From contig NZ_CAAF010000079.1 in the NCBI RefSeq assembly GCF_000359125.1, forward strand, positions 1 through 38,981: 38,981 nt of DNA, given 5' to 3'. The notes beneath the pieces are model-generated. The model was not told where the DNA came from. It ran no database searches and saw only the letters and a program-made list of their open reading frames with translations. This DNA is from Mesorhizobium sp. STM 4661 (GTDB lineage Bacteria; Pseudomonadota; Alphaproteobacteria; Rhizobiales; Rhizobiaceae). Positions 1-8,104 of the stretch are shown here, piece after piece; positions within the stretch are counted from its first letter, which is position 1, and every line of letters begins with the position of its first letter. Made by a program: the position numbers and the translations under genes.

Positions 1-868
<868 letters not shown>

Positions 869-1020
869 TCTTGCCTCCGCCTACATTGTCTCTTTCACGC
901 GATCCTTGCCCGCGCCGCTGCCGGATACAAGAGTTTGCGGCGGGAAGCCATGCTGACGCAGCGGAGGCTCCGTGCCTTGCCAGTTGCAAACGACGTGGAG
1001 CTACAACAGATTTGGTATGT

Positions 1021-1034
1021 ATTCCGTACAGAAT
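1021..1034. promoter_or_regulatory. Possible autoregulatory operator upstream of the vapB-like gene
   Basis: A small inverted repeat, ATTC-N6-GAAT, sits 13 bp upstream of the vapB start inside the longer imperfect dyad GGTATGTATTC/GAATGGTAGACC. VapB antitoxins usually repress their own promoter through such short palindromes. Functional assignment is inference. Confidence 0.3.
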
Positions 1035-1047
1035 GGTAGACCATCAA

Positions 1048-1314
1048 ATGGCTTTGTCGATCAAGAATAGGGAAGTGGAGCAGCTGGCGCGCGAACTCGC
1101 CCGCAGCCGTGGCGTATCGGTGGCGGAGGCGATCCGGCAGAGCCTCGAAAACGAAATTGCTCGCGAAAGCGTGGCGTCTCGGTCGAAAGAGTCTGACCTG
1201 ATCGTGAAGCTTAAGGAGATTTCAGATCGGGCAGGTCGGATACCAGAGCGAGACCACGCGATGACGGAAGACGAGATACTCGGTTACGACGAGCTTGGGA
1301 TTCCGACCAGATAA
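1048..1314 (+). CDS. VapB-type antitoxin (Rv0623-like), no toxin partner seen
   Basis: An 88-residue protein opening MALSIKNREVEQLARELA, the signature start of the type II VapB antitoxin/Rv0623-like transcription factor family (PF07704). In this family the N-terminal ribbon-helix-helix binds DNA and the C-terminal arm, here ending DEILGYDELGIPTR, inhibits a PIN-domain VapC RNase. I chose ATG 1048 over the in-frame ATG at 1033 because the conserved family start is there. A vapC normally overlaps or follows within a few bases. The ATG at 1314 that overlaps the stop codon opens only a 39-codon frame without PIN motifs. The antitoxin is therefore an orphan here. The next gene, luxR-like, is convergent. 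Confidence 0.85.
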   Translation: MALSIKNREVEQLARELARSRGVSVAEAIRQSLENEIARESVASRSKESDLIVKLKEISDRAGRIPERDHAMTEDEILGYDELGIPTR

Positions 1315-1354
1315 TGCATACGCAGCGTCGCACTGCCAACTTCACAGAACTTGG

Positions 1355-1397
1355 GTTCCTCGCCCCACGGATGTGCGCGTTGCGGGGGGCGAGGAAC
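1355..1397. terminator. Inverted repeat between convergent genes, likely bidirectional terminator
   Basis: A perfect 12-bp stem, GTTCCTCGCCCC (1355-1366) with GGGGCGAGGAAC (1386-1397), encloses a 19-nt loop between the vapB-like and luxR-like genes. There is no T-run, so intrinsic termination is not certain. The position between convergent genes fits a transcript-end hairpin. Confidence 0.45.
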
Positions 1398-1433
1398 GCA
1401 AGCCTTCCACCGAGGGCGCTCGATCGATAAGCT

Positions 1434-2102
1434 TCAAACGAGCACCAGGCCCTGCCGCATGGCGATGGCGATCGCATCGGTGCGATTGGCGGCGCCGAGC
1501 TTGATCAGGATCGCCGCGACATGGAACTTCGCCGTGTGTACGGAAATATTCAGCCGGCGCGCGATCACCTTGTTGGGCGCGCCTTCGGCCAGTAGCGCCA
1601 GCACTTCGCTCTCGCGCGGCGAAAGCGCCGGCCGAACGGTTCCATCGTCGACCGGCTCCTCGTCCAGCGGGTCGCCATCGTGGAAAGCGAAATCATCGTC
1701 ATGCCGGCCAGGCATGCGGCGGTTCCCGCCTGAAATCCTGTAACCTGCCGCGGCAAGCCGGACGGCAGCCGCGATCAGCAGGTCGTCGGCCGCCGCCGGC
1801 AGTATCGCAAAAAGATTGCCGGCTGGCGGTTCGTGGCCGGTCCGCCGGGACAGCAGCACCCGAGGCATGGCGGGGTCGATGGCCCGGCCTTGCAGGCCCA
1901 CCTCGTCGACGACAGCGACATCCGCGCGTTCGCCGCCACCGCTGCCGCCGGCCGTGACCGGCAGCAGATCCCCGTTCACGGCGAGTGCCGATGCCAGGTG
2001 CTCGGCATGCGCCGCATCGCCAAGCGCGATCAGCACGGTCGACCGCCGCTCCGCGACCGCGCCATCCGCGGTCCTGTTCCTTATGATCGCCTCAACAGCC
2101 AT
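1434..2102 (-). CDS. LuxR-type regulator with degenerate receiver domain
   Basis: A 222-residue transcription factor. Residues about 160-215 form a clear LuxR/FixJ helix-turn-helix (LSPRESEVLALLAEGAPNK, then NISVHTAKFHVAAILIKLGA). The N-terminal 115 residues have the alternating pattern of a response-regulator receiver (STVLIALGD, ADVAVVDE, PRVLLS, AILPAAADDLLIAA). The N-terminal acidic pair is missing and the conserved Lys is not recognisable, so phosphorylation is doubtful. A linker rich in Asp/Glu joins the halves. The start lies 7 bp after the stop of the pseudo-protease gene upstream on the same strand, which implies cotranscription and perhaps translational coupling. No histidine kinase is nearby. 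Target genes are unknown. Confidence 0.85.
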   Translation of the reverse strand: MAVEAIIRNRTADGAVAERRSTVLIALGDAAHAEHLASALAVNGDLLPVTAGGSGGGERADVAVVDEVGLQGRAIDPAMPRVLLSRRTGHEPPAGNLFAILPAAADDLLIAAAVRLAAAGYRISGGNRRMPGRHDDDFAFHDGDPLDEEPVDDGTVRPALSPRESEVLALLAEGAPNKVIARRLNISVHTAKFHVAAILIKLGAANRTDAIAIAMRQGLVLV

Positions 2103-2109
2103 GGATGCC

Positions 2110-2982
2110 TCAGCTCAGCGGCTTCTCGCCGATTGTTACCGCGACTTCGCGCTGCTCGCCGCCGCGCACCACGCCGAGCGTTACCGGAGCACCGGCGCTA
2201 TCCGGCCCGAGTCTGCGGATCAGGTCGCGCGGACCATGCACCGCCTCGCCGTTCCACGCCACGATGATGTCGCCGAGAGAGAGACCGGCCGCTTTCGCCG
2301 GACCGTTGTCGTCGAGGCTCATCACCATCGCGCCATAGGCGTTGCGATCGCGGACCGGATGCAGGCCGGCGCCGAGATAGCCGCGCGCCACGTGGCCCTT
2401 TTCGCGCAGCGTCGCCACCGCTCGCTCGATCGTCTCGTAAGGCATGACCAGCGCCCGCCGGCGCGGCCCGAACAAGAGCATGCCGATCAGTTCGCCCTTG
2501 GCATCGAGCACCGGGCCGCCCTCGAAACGGCCGCCGGCATTGACGGCGAGATTGATGCGCCGGTCGATCGTGCCGCCGCGCATCGAGCGCCAGGCGGGAC
2601 CAACTTCACCGACCGTTCCGAACACGGCCAGCGCCGCACCTTCGCTGTTGCCGACGGTGATAGCCAGATTGCCAGGCCGCACCGCATCCGCCCTGGCAAG
2701 CGAGGGCACATCAGCGGCGGCGGCCGGCTTCAGCAGCGCGACACCGGTCGAAGGGTCCCGGCCGGCCAGTTCGGCTTTCACGGTCTCGCCTGAAGCCAGC
2801 GTTAGCTCGATCTCCTCGCCGGCCTCAACCACCTCCTCGGCGGTGACGAAATAGCCGTCGCGCCAATGGAAAGCGCTGGCCGTGCGGTGATGGTGTGTTG
2901 CGAAGCCCGCCATCGCCGGCGCAGCCTTGGCGGCGATATCGGCGATGGCGTCGGAAAATGCACTCAGGTTGAAATCGCTCAT
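2110..2982 (-). CDS. HtrA-like pseudo-protease with PDZ domain; catalytic triad lost
   Basis: A 290-residue trypsin-fold protein with a C-terminal PDZ domain (from about residue 195, RGYLGAGLHPV to the end) and no signal peptide. Lined up with the neighbouring active paralogue at 3250-4194, the three catalytic positions are all replaced. The His of TNFHVV is Glu50 in TAEEVV, the Asp of DPDTDIAL is Gly80 in DPSTGVALL, and the Ser of GNSGGP is Glu154 in RFEGGP. The scaffold around them (GRDPSTGVALLK, GGPVLDAKGELIGML) is well kept, which argues for selection on a non-proteolytic role such as peptide binding or regulation rather than decay. The gene is followed by the LuxR-type gene after 7 bp and is divergent from the intact protease. 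The function itself is inference. Confidence 0.88.
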   Translation of the reverse strand: MSDFNLSAFSDAIADIAAKAAPAMAGFATHHHRTASAFHWRDGYFVTAEEVVEAGEEIELTLASGETVKAELAGRDPSTGVALLKPAAAADVPSLARADAVRPGNLAITVGNSEGAALAVFGTVGEVGPAWRSMRGGTIDRRINLAVNAGGRFEGGPVLDAKGELIGMLLFGPRRRALVMPYETIERAVATLREKGHVARGYLGAGLHPVRDRNAYGAMVMSLDDNGPAKAAGLSLGDIIVAWNGEAVHGPRDLIRRLGPDSAGAPVTLGVVRGGEQREVAVTIGEKPLS

Positions 2983-3002
2983 TACTGTCTCCTGGGTTTC
3001 TA

Positions 3003-3105
3003 TCGCATCGGCCCGAAAATCGGAAATCGATTTTCGGAAAGCACGATGCGAGAACTCAAAGTCTTAGAGCGGACTTGAGCGTCCGATGGACGCTCGTCGC
3101 TCTAA
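3003..3105 (+). repeat. Dispersed intergenic repeat, family 1, copy A (double hairpin)
   Basis: A mosaic of two hairpins. Hairpin one has CGCATCG/CGATGCG (3004-3010, 3044-3050) around the perfect 10-bp stem CCGAAAATCG/CGATTTTCGG (3013-3022, 3028-3037). Hairpin two has TTAGAGCG/CGCTCTAA around GAGCGTCC/GGACGCTC (3077-3084, 3088-3095). The reverse complement recurs at 9613-9714. The structure is of the RIME (Rhizobium intergenic mosaic element) kind. It sits between the divergent protease genes. Confidence 0.85.
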
Positions 3106-3249
3106 CCCAGATATCGCTCGACAGCGCGCTCGGAGGTACTCGCCTGACGGCTAGTTGAGCTGCGCACTGGCCATGTGGTCAGGTCGCGGCCGCACGAGCC
3201 GCTCCGCACATATAGTTACAGTTTAGCCCGATAACACGGAGCCCCGCCG

Positions 3250-4194
3250 ATGGCCCTGCCCGCTCAGAAACTGCAACCCGACGACCTGCTCGACGCCTAT
3301 TCGACGACGGTCGCCGATGCGGTCGACCGCATCGGCCCGGCCGTCTGCCGCATCGAGCGCATTGGTGGCGCGGGCGGCCATGGCTCCGGCTTCGTCATCG
3401 CCCAGGACGGACTGGTCGTCACCAACTTCCACGTCGTTGGCGATGCACGCGCGGTGCGCGTCTCGATGCCGGACGGCGCCTCGCGGGAAGGCCGTGTGCT
3501 CGGTCGCGACCCCGACACCGACATCGCGCTGGTGCGGGCCGACGGCAACTTTGCCGATGTCGCGCCGCTCGGCGATTCCAAGCGTCTGCGGCGCGGCCAG
3601 ATTGCGATTGCCATCGGCAACCCGCTCGGCTTCGAATGGACCGTCACATCGGGCGTCGTCTCGGCGCACGGCCGTTCGATGCGCGCCTCTACCGGCCGGC
3701 TGATCGACGACGTCATCCAGACCGACGCGGCGCTCAACCCCGGCAACTCGGGCGGGCCGCTGGTGTCCTCGGCGGGCGAGGTGATCGGCGTCAACACCGC
3801 CATGATCCACGGCGCGCAAGGCATCGCTTTCGCGGTCGCCTCCAACACCGCCAATTTCGTCATTTCGGAAATCATCCGTTTCGGCCGCGTCCGCCGCGCC
3901 TTCATCGGCGTTTCGGCAGATACGACAAACCTGCCGCGCCGTGCGGCACTTCTGTCGCAAGTGTCGAGCAGCACCGCGGTACGCCTGCGCAGCGTCGAGA
4001 AAAACAGCCCGGCGGCCAAGGCCGGCCTGAAGGAGGGCGACATCATCGCCGCCATTGACGGCCGCCCAGTAACCGGCGTCGACGACCTCGTGCGCATGCT
4101 CGACGCCGAGCGCATCGGCCGCGAAACGCTGTGCACGGTGGTGCGCCGCTCCGGCATTATTCAAGTCACGGTGATGCCGGTGGCACGAAGCTAA
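3250..4194 (+). CDS. S1C-family HtrA/DegP-like serine protease with PDZ domain
   Basis: A 314-residue trypsin-like endoprotease with an intact triad: His61 (TNFHVV), Asp91 (DPDTDIALV) and Ser167 in NPGNSGGPL. A PDZ domain follows (about residues 215-310, AKAGLKEGDIIAAIDGRPV). Unlike classical DegP there is one PDZ domain and no signal peptide: the N-terminus, MALPAQKLQPDDLLDAY, is hydrophilic. Cytoplasmic location is the straightforward reading. The ATG is preceded by GGAG at about 3239-3242. The gene is divergent from the triad-less paralogue, so the two could share regulation. Its 3' end overlaps the convergent arginase-family gene by 29 bp. Confidence 0.92.
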   Translation: MALPAQKLQPDDLLDAYSTTVADAVDRIGPAVCRIERIGGAGGHGSGFVIAQDGLVVTNFHVVGDARAVRVSMPDGASREGRVLGRDPDTDIALVRADGNFADVAPLGDSKRLRRGQIAIAIGNPLGFEWTVTSGVVSAHGRSMRASTGRLIDDVIQTDAALNPGNSGGPLVSSAGEVIGVNTAMIHGAQGIAFAVASNTANFVISEIIRFGRVRRAFIGVSADTTNLPRRAALLSQVSSSTAVRLRSVEKNSPAAKAGLKEGDIIAAIDGRPVTGVDDLVRMLDAERIGRETLCTVVRRSGIIQVTVMPVARS

Positions 4195-5107
4195 CTTCTC
4201 TCCGTGCAAAGACCCGGCCAAGCAGCGAGACCAGCAGCACCGCCAGCTCGCCGGTCGGATCGAGATCCGGATCGAAGATCGTCATGTCCATTCCGGCGCA
4301 GCGCTGATCCGCCACCAGCGCCGCGAGGACGACGACGAGGTCATCCGGATTGATGCCGGGGCTGCCCGGCGAATCCACAGCCGGCATCACCGTCTGATCG
4401 AGTGCATCGACGTCGAAATGCACCCAATAGGGCCAGCCGGTTCGCGCCAGCGTGGCCCGGGTCTTTTCCAGCACCTTTGCCGCGCCAAGCTCTCGCGCGG
4501 CATAGACATCGATCAGCGTCATCGCGGTCGAATTGATGTCCGGCCAGGCGAAGTCGGCGTCGCGGTTCTCGCGTTCGCCGATCTGGATCACCTGTTCGTC
4601 CGCAACAAGCGGTCTGGCGATATCAGGCCAGTCGGTCAGCAAGGGCTCGCCACGGCCGGTGGCGAGCGCAAGGTCCATGCCTGCGGCCGAACCGAGTGAT
4701 GCGTTGATGTCGTAGTTGCCGGGGTGGCGGAAATCGCTGTGGCCGTCGATATGGATCAGCGCAAGCGGACCGGAACGCCGCGCCGCAGCCAGCGCGCCGA
4801 GCAGAATCGCGCAATCGCCGCCGACGACCAGCGGGAACTCGCCCCGTCCGAGGGCACCGCCAACGATCTCCGCAAGGTTCAGATTGAAGCTGCGTATCGC
4901 GTTACCGTTGCGCAACCGGGTGCCCGGCTGCGGCTCGGTACTGTAGGCTGGCCGATCGAGGTCGACCACCCTGGCGGGCGAAAGCATCTCGATCAAGCAG
5001 GCTTCGGTCAGCGCCTGCGGTGCGCGCCACGTCCCCGGTACGTGACCCGGCCACAGCGGACGAAGGCCAAGGTTGGAGGGTGCGCGGACAAGGCAGATTT
5101 CACGCAT
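4166..5107 (-). CDS. Arginase/agmatinase-family ureohydrolase
   Basis: A 313-residue Mn-dependent ureohydrolase-fold enzyme. The metal-ligand motifs are present in order: GGDCAI (usually GGDHS), HIDGHSDF (usually DAHxD), and HFDVDALDQTVMPAVDSPG (usually SxDxDxxDPxxxP). The first motif has Cys where arginases and agmatinases carry a metal-binding His, and the second opens with Asp-Gly instead of Asp-Ala. The substrate may therefore differ from arginine or agmatine; formiminoglutamase-like and guanidinobutyrase-like enzymes are alternatives. The start at 5107 gives MREICLVRAPSNLGLRP. It is convergent with the HtrA-like protease, overlapping it by 29 bp at the 3' ends. Family is sure; substrate is not. 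Confidence 0.88.
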   Translation of the reverse strand: MREICLVRAPSNLGLRPLWPGHVPGTWRAPQALTEACLIEMLSPARVVDLDRPAYSTEPQPGTRLRNGNAIRSFNLNLAEIVGGALGRGEFPLVVGGDCAILLGALAAARRSGPLALIHIDGHSDFRHPGNYDINASLGSAAGMDLALATGRGEPLLTDWPDIARPLVADEQVIQIGERENRDADFAWPDINSTAMTLIDVYAARELGAAKVLEKTRATLARTGWPYWVHFDVDALDQTVMPAVDSPGSPGINPDDLVVVLAALVADQRCAGMDMTIFDPDLDPTGELAVLLVSLLGRVFARREVSFVPPASP

Positions 5108-5215
5108 GGAACGGGTCCGGGGTTGCCAAGCTCACCATAGACCGCGAATGCCCGCCCGGTCACGCGACCGGAGCCGTCGCCTCACCTCTGCCGACAGTTA
5201 CTGCCAGGCCATCGT

Positions 5216-5641
5216 TCAGGCTCCCGCTGCCCCTTCAACAAACTGCGCTTGAAATTCCGCGCTCGGCGGGATCGGCTTGATCACGTCGATCAGCACGCCA
5301 TTGGGGTCTTTGGTGATGAAATGGCGCTGGCCGAAGGGTTCGTCGCGCAAGGATCGCAGGATCGGCAGGCCGGCGGCAAGGATCCGTTCGTAGACCGCGT
5401 CCGGATCCTTGACCTCGAAATTGATCAGCAGGCCCGACGTACGGCCGCGCCCCTCCTCGGGTATCGTCTCATGGTCACCATGGACGATACCGAGATTGAC
5501 CCGGCGATCCTCGGCCGACTGCAGATGCACATACCAGTCGCTCTCGAACAGCGGCTTGAAGCTGAAGTGCTTGATATAGAAGGCCTTCGTGCCGGCCACG
5601 TCGCCCGTCATCAGCACCGGATAGTAGCTCGTCGTCTTCAT
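5216..5641 (-). CDS. VOC-superfamily (glyoxalase/bleomycin-resistance fold) protein
   Basis: A 141-residue protein with the vicinal oxygen chelate fold: MKTTSYYPVLMTGDVAGTKAF at the start and FGQRHFITKDPNGVLIDVI near the end, the usual paired beta-alpha-beta-beta-beta modules. Such proteins are metal-dependent lyases or dioxygenases, or bind drugs. I chose ATG 5641 because GGGAG lies about 9 nt upstream; an in-frame ATG at 5656 would place that SD inside the gene. It is divergent from a TetR regulator, and two palindromes that look like TetR operators lie in the 81-bp intergenic space, so it is very probably the repressor's target. Substrate unknown. Confidence 0.88.
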   Translation of the reverse strand: MKTTSYYPVLMTGDVAGTKAFYIKHFSFKPLFESDWYVHLQSAEDRRVNLGIVHGDHETIPEEGRGRTSGLLINFEVKDPDAVYERILAAGLPILRSLRDEPFGQRHFITKDPNGVLIDVIKPIPPSAEFQAQFVEGAAGA

Positions 5642-5662
5642 CTTTCTTTCTCCCATCAGATA

Positions 5663-5679
5663 ACATACAGTCTGCATGT
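5663..5679. promoter_or_regulatory. TetR-type operator 1
   Basis: A near-perfect palindrome, ACATACAG-T-CTGCATGT, with one mismatched pair between the half sites. It lies 22 bp upstream of the VOC gene start and is the sister of the perfect palindrome at 5691-5707, with centres 28 bp apart. Confidence 0.7.
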
Positions 5680-5690
5680 AAATCGTATTA

Positions 5691-5707
5691 ACATACAGGC
5701 TGTATGT
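5691..5707. promoter_or_regulatory. TetR-type operator 2
   Basis: A perfect 8+1+8 palindrome, ACATACAG-G-CTGTATGT, ending 15 bp before the tetR start codon. A repressor bound here would block tetR initiation and probably the divergent VOC promoter. TetR autoregulation through such sites is typical of the family. Confidence 0.75.
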
Positions 5708-5722
5708 ATGCAACAGGAATCC

Positions 5723-6334
5723 ATGCGCCGTTCCAACCGCGATCGCACCGAGGCGACGCGTGCCGACCTCATCGCGGCGGCGCGCAGACTGTTTATCGAA
5801 AAATCCTATGCCGAGACCGGCACGCCGGAGATCGTGGCCGCGGCCGGCGTCACGCGCGGCGCGCTCTACCACCATTTCGCCGACAAGCAGGCGCTGTTTG
5901 CCGCGGTGGTCGAGCAGGAAGCGGCGGTTGTCGCCGAAGAGATCGAGCGCGCCTCGCCGCCTTCGCTGTTTGCGCGCGACGCGCTGATCGCCGGCTCGGA
6001 TGCCTACCTTGCCGCCATGCGCGCGCCAGGCCGCACGCGGCTGCTGCTGCTCGACGGGCCGGCCGTGCTCGGCCGTGCCGCCATGGACGAGATCGACAAC
6101 CGCCACGGCAACCGTAGCCTGCGCGAAGGCCTCGTCGCGGCGATGCGTGCGCAGACCATGGTGAAATTGCCGGTGGAAGCGCTGACCGCGCTGCTCGCCG
6201 CCGCCTTCGACCGCGCGGCGTTGGCCATCGAAGCGGGCGCTTCGACCGAAGACTATCACACCGTTCTGGTGGCGCTTATCGACGGACTATCTCCGGCTCT
6301 TCATCCGGCACCTGGCCCGGCTCGAACTCGTTGA
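5723..6334 (+). CDS. TetR/AcrR-family transcriptional repressor
   Basis: A 203-residue regulator. The N-terminal helix-turn-helix covers about residues 10-60, with the diagnostic TPEIVAAAGVTRGALYHHF motif; the helical C-terminal half is the ligand-binding and dimer domain. I prefer ATG 5723 (MRRSNRDRTEATR) because AGGA lies 4 nt upstream (5715-5718); the ATG at 5708 abuts the operator and has no SD. It is divergent from the VOC gene with two palindromic operators between them. The 3' end overlaps the convergent lysR gene by 59 bp. Ligand unknown. Confidence 0.92.
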   Translation: MRRSNRDRTEATRADLIAAARRLFIEKSYAETGTPEIVAAAGVTRGALYHHFADKQALFAAVVEQEAAVVAEEIERASPPSLFARDALIAGSDAYLAAMRAPGRTRLLLLDGPAVLGRAAMDEIDNRHGNRSLREGLVAAMRAQTMVKLPVEALTALLAAAFDRAALAIEAGASTEDYHTVLVALIDGLSPALHPAPGPARTR

Positions 6335-7229
6335 AGCAGCCGAGCTGGCGCTTGAACTGGTCGATCATCCAGGCCGCCGCCGGCTTCGGACTGCGGTCGG
6401 CGCGATGCATGGCATAGAGTGGCGAGCGCACCTCCCTGAAGGGCTCAAGATCGAGTTCCACCAGCCGGCCGCTCGCCAGATCGTCGGCGATCAGCCATCG
6501 CGGCAGCCCGCCCCAGCCCAGCCCTTCGCGCATCAGCGTATGCTTGGTGCGCACATCCGTCAGCCGCCAGGTGCGGTAGGCGAAGACGCCAAAGTCCCGC
6601 CCCTTGGTGCGCTCGGACTGGTCGGTGACGACGAGCTGGATGTGTTCGCGCGCATCCTCGATCGCCACCGGCTTCGGCAGCAGCGCCAGGGGGTGGCTGG
6701 GCGCGGCAGCCAGAACTATCGACATGAAGCCGATGCGTACAAGGTGGACATCGACCTCGCCCAGTAGACCGCCAACACCGAGATCGGCCTGCCCGCTGAC
6801 GACATGATCGGGAATCAGGCCGAGCGTTCCGATATGCAGGCGCAGCATCACGGTCGGAAACCGCGCCTCGAACGCCTTCAGCACCCGCACCAGCACCGGT
6901 GAGGGCAGCGCCGCATCGACCGACAGCGCCACTTCGGCCTCCAGCCCTTGGTGGTAGCCGTCGACCCTGGAACGCATGCGCTGGAGCACGCCGACCATGC
7001 GGCGCGCATCTTCCAGCGTCGCCCGTCCGACATCGGTCAGCCGCGGCTCGCGCGTGCCCTCGCGCTCGAAGAGTTTCAACCCCAATTGGGCTTCGAGATT
7101 GGCGATGGTGTAGCTGATGACGGACTGGGCCCGGTTGAGCTTGCGACCGGCGGCCGAAAAACTACCGGCTTCGGCCACCGCAACAAGCACCTGAAGCTGA
7201 TCGAGTGTCGGATTGGGCGGCATGTTCAT
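6276..7229 (-). CDS. LysR-family transcriptional regulator
   Basis: A 317-residue LTTR. The winged HTH at about residues 9-68 reads TLDQLQVLVAVAEAGSFSAA and SVISYTIANLEAQLGLKLFER. The effector-binding domain (about 95-300) starts EAEVALSVDAALPSPVLVRVL and includes the typical PRWLIADDLASGRLVEL segment. It is transcribed divergently from the azoreductase gene 101 bp away, the standard arrangement for an LTTR and its target. The palindrome ATCCA-N9-TGGAT at 7230-7248, immediately upstream of the start codon, could be its own site. The 3' end overlaps tetR by 59 bp. The inducer is unknown. Confidence 0.92.
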   Translation of the reverse strand: MNMPPNPTLDQLQVLVAVAEAGSFSAAGRKLNRAQSVISYTIANLEAQLGLKLFEREGTREPRLTDVGRATLEDARRMVGVLQRMRSRVDGYHQGLEAEVALSVDAALPSPVLVRVLKAFEARFPTVMLRLHIGTLGLIPDHVVSGQADLGVGGLLGEVDVHLVRIGFMSIVLAAAPSHPLALLPKPVAIEDAREHIQLVVTDQSERTKGRDFGVFAYRTWRLTDVRTKHTLMREGLGWGGLPRWLIADDLASGRLVELDLEPFREVRSPLYAMHRADRSPKPAAAWMIDQFKRQLGCFNEFEPGQVPDEEPEIVRR

Positions 7230-7248
7230 ATCCAGAAATTAGATGGAT
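7230..7248. promoter_or_regulatory. Possible LysR binding site between lysR and azoR
   Basis: The inverted repeat ATCCA-N9-TGGAT, which contains a T-N11-A core, directly abuts the lysR start codon in an AT-rich divergent promoter region. It is a short dyad, so the assignment is tentative. Confidence 0.35.
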
Positions 7249-7330
7249 TACATATAAAATATACCAGTTTTTCGAATAGGTCGATGACCCCACATGTAGC
7301 GGGACAATTCACCTATCTGGAGAGCCCGCC

Positions 7331-7963
7331 ATGTCCATTCTTCTTGTTACCTCGAGCCCGCGCGGCGGCGCCTCGCACTCGACTCGCATCGCTACCGAAT
7401 TTGCCGACAAGCTGGTCGCCGCCGATCCCTCGGCAACGCTTGTCGTGCGCGACCTCGTCGCCAACCCGCTGCCGCATATCGATCCCGACTATTCGAGCGG
7501 CATCTATACGCCCGCTGAATCCCGCACCCCGCGCCAGGCGGAAGTCGTCGGCGTTTCCGACGCCGTGCTCGAAGAACTGTTCGCCGCCGACACCATCATC
7601 CTGGCCACCGGCTTCATCAATTTTGGCATCTCGTCGACCCTGAAATCCTGGATCGATCACGTTACCCGCTCCGGCAAGACTTTCTCCTATGGCGAGAATG
7701 GCCCGAAGGGCCTCGTCACCGGCAAGAAGGTCTATATCGTCCTTGCCTCGGGCGGCATCTATTCGGAAGGCGCGGCCGTGCAATTGGACCACGCCATTCC
7801 TTATTTGCGCAGCGTGCTCGGCTTCATCGGCATGACCGACGTCGACGTCATCCGCATCGAAGGCGTCGGCATGGGGCCCGACGCGGTCGAAGCCGCTCTG
7901 GCCAAGGCGACGGCAAAGGTCGATGCGGTGGTCACGGCCGGAACGGTCGCCGCAGCCGCTTAG
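7331..7963 (+). CDS. azoR: FMN-dependent NADH:quinone/azo oxidoreductase (AzoR/AcpD family)
   Basis: A 210-residue flavodoxin-fold reductase. It starts MSILLVTSSPRGGASHSTRI, with the FMN phosphate-binding loop SSPRGGASHS. The ATGFINFGISSTLKSWIDHV segment, the TFSYGENGPKGLVTGKK segment and the LASGGIYSEG loop are all characteristic of AzoR. The family reduces quinones and azo compounds with NADH by a ping-pong mechanism in the cytoplasm, protecting against thiol-reactive electrophiles. GGAG lies at about 7319-7322. The divergent LysR regulator is the likely controller, and a strong intrinsic terminator follows. Confidence 0.92.
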   Translation: MSILLVTSSPRGGASHSTRIATEFADKLVAADPSATLVVRDLVANPLPHIDPDYSSGIYTPAESRTPRQAEVVGVSDAVLEELFAADTIILATGFINFGISSTLKSWIDHVTRSGKTFSYGENGPKGLVTGKKVYIVLASGGIYSEGAAVQLDHAIPYLRSVLGFIGMTDVDVIRIEGVGMGPDAVEAALAKATAKVDAVVTAGTVAAAA

Positions 7964-7990
7964 AGCGCGAACAGCCGATACCCGAATTAA

Positions 7991-8019
7991 AAAAGGCAGG
8001 CGCCCGTCGCCTGCCTTTT
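7991..8019 (+). terminator. Rho-independent terminator of azoR
   Basis: A perfect 12-bp stem, AAAAGGCAGGCG/CGCCTGCCTTTT, with loop CCCGT, begins 27 bp after the azoR stop and ends in a T-run. Confidence 0.9.
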
Positions 8020-8104
8020 GGCATTTGTCGCCTGGTGCGACCGCGTCGGGCCGGTCAACCGTCGGAATCGCCTTTGTCGGCCTATTTGAGCGCGCTGGTG
8101 CTGA

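Noticed and set aside
1314..1433. Possible vapC overlapping the vapB stop (ATG at 1314)
   Set aside because: Only 39 codons, Arg-rich and without the conserved acidic residues of PIN domains.
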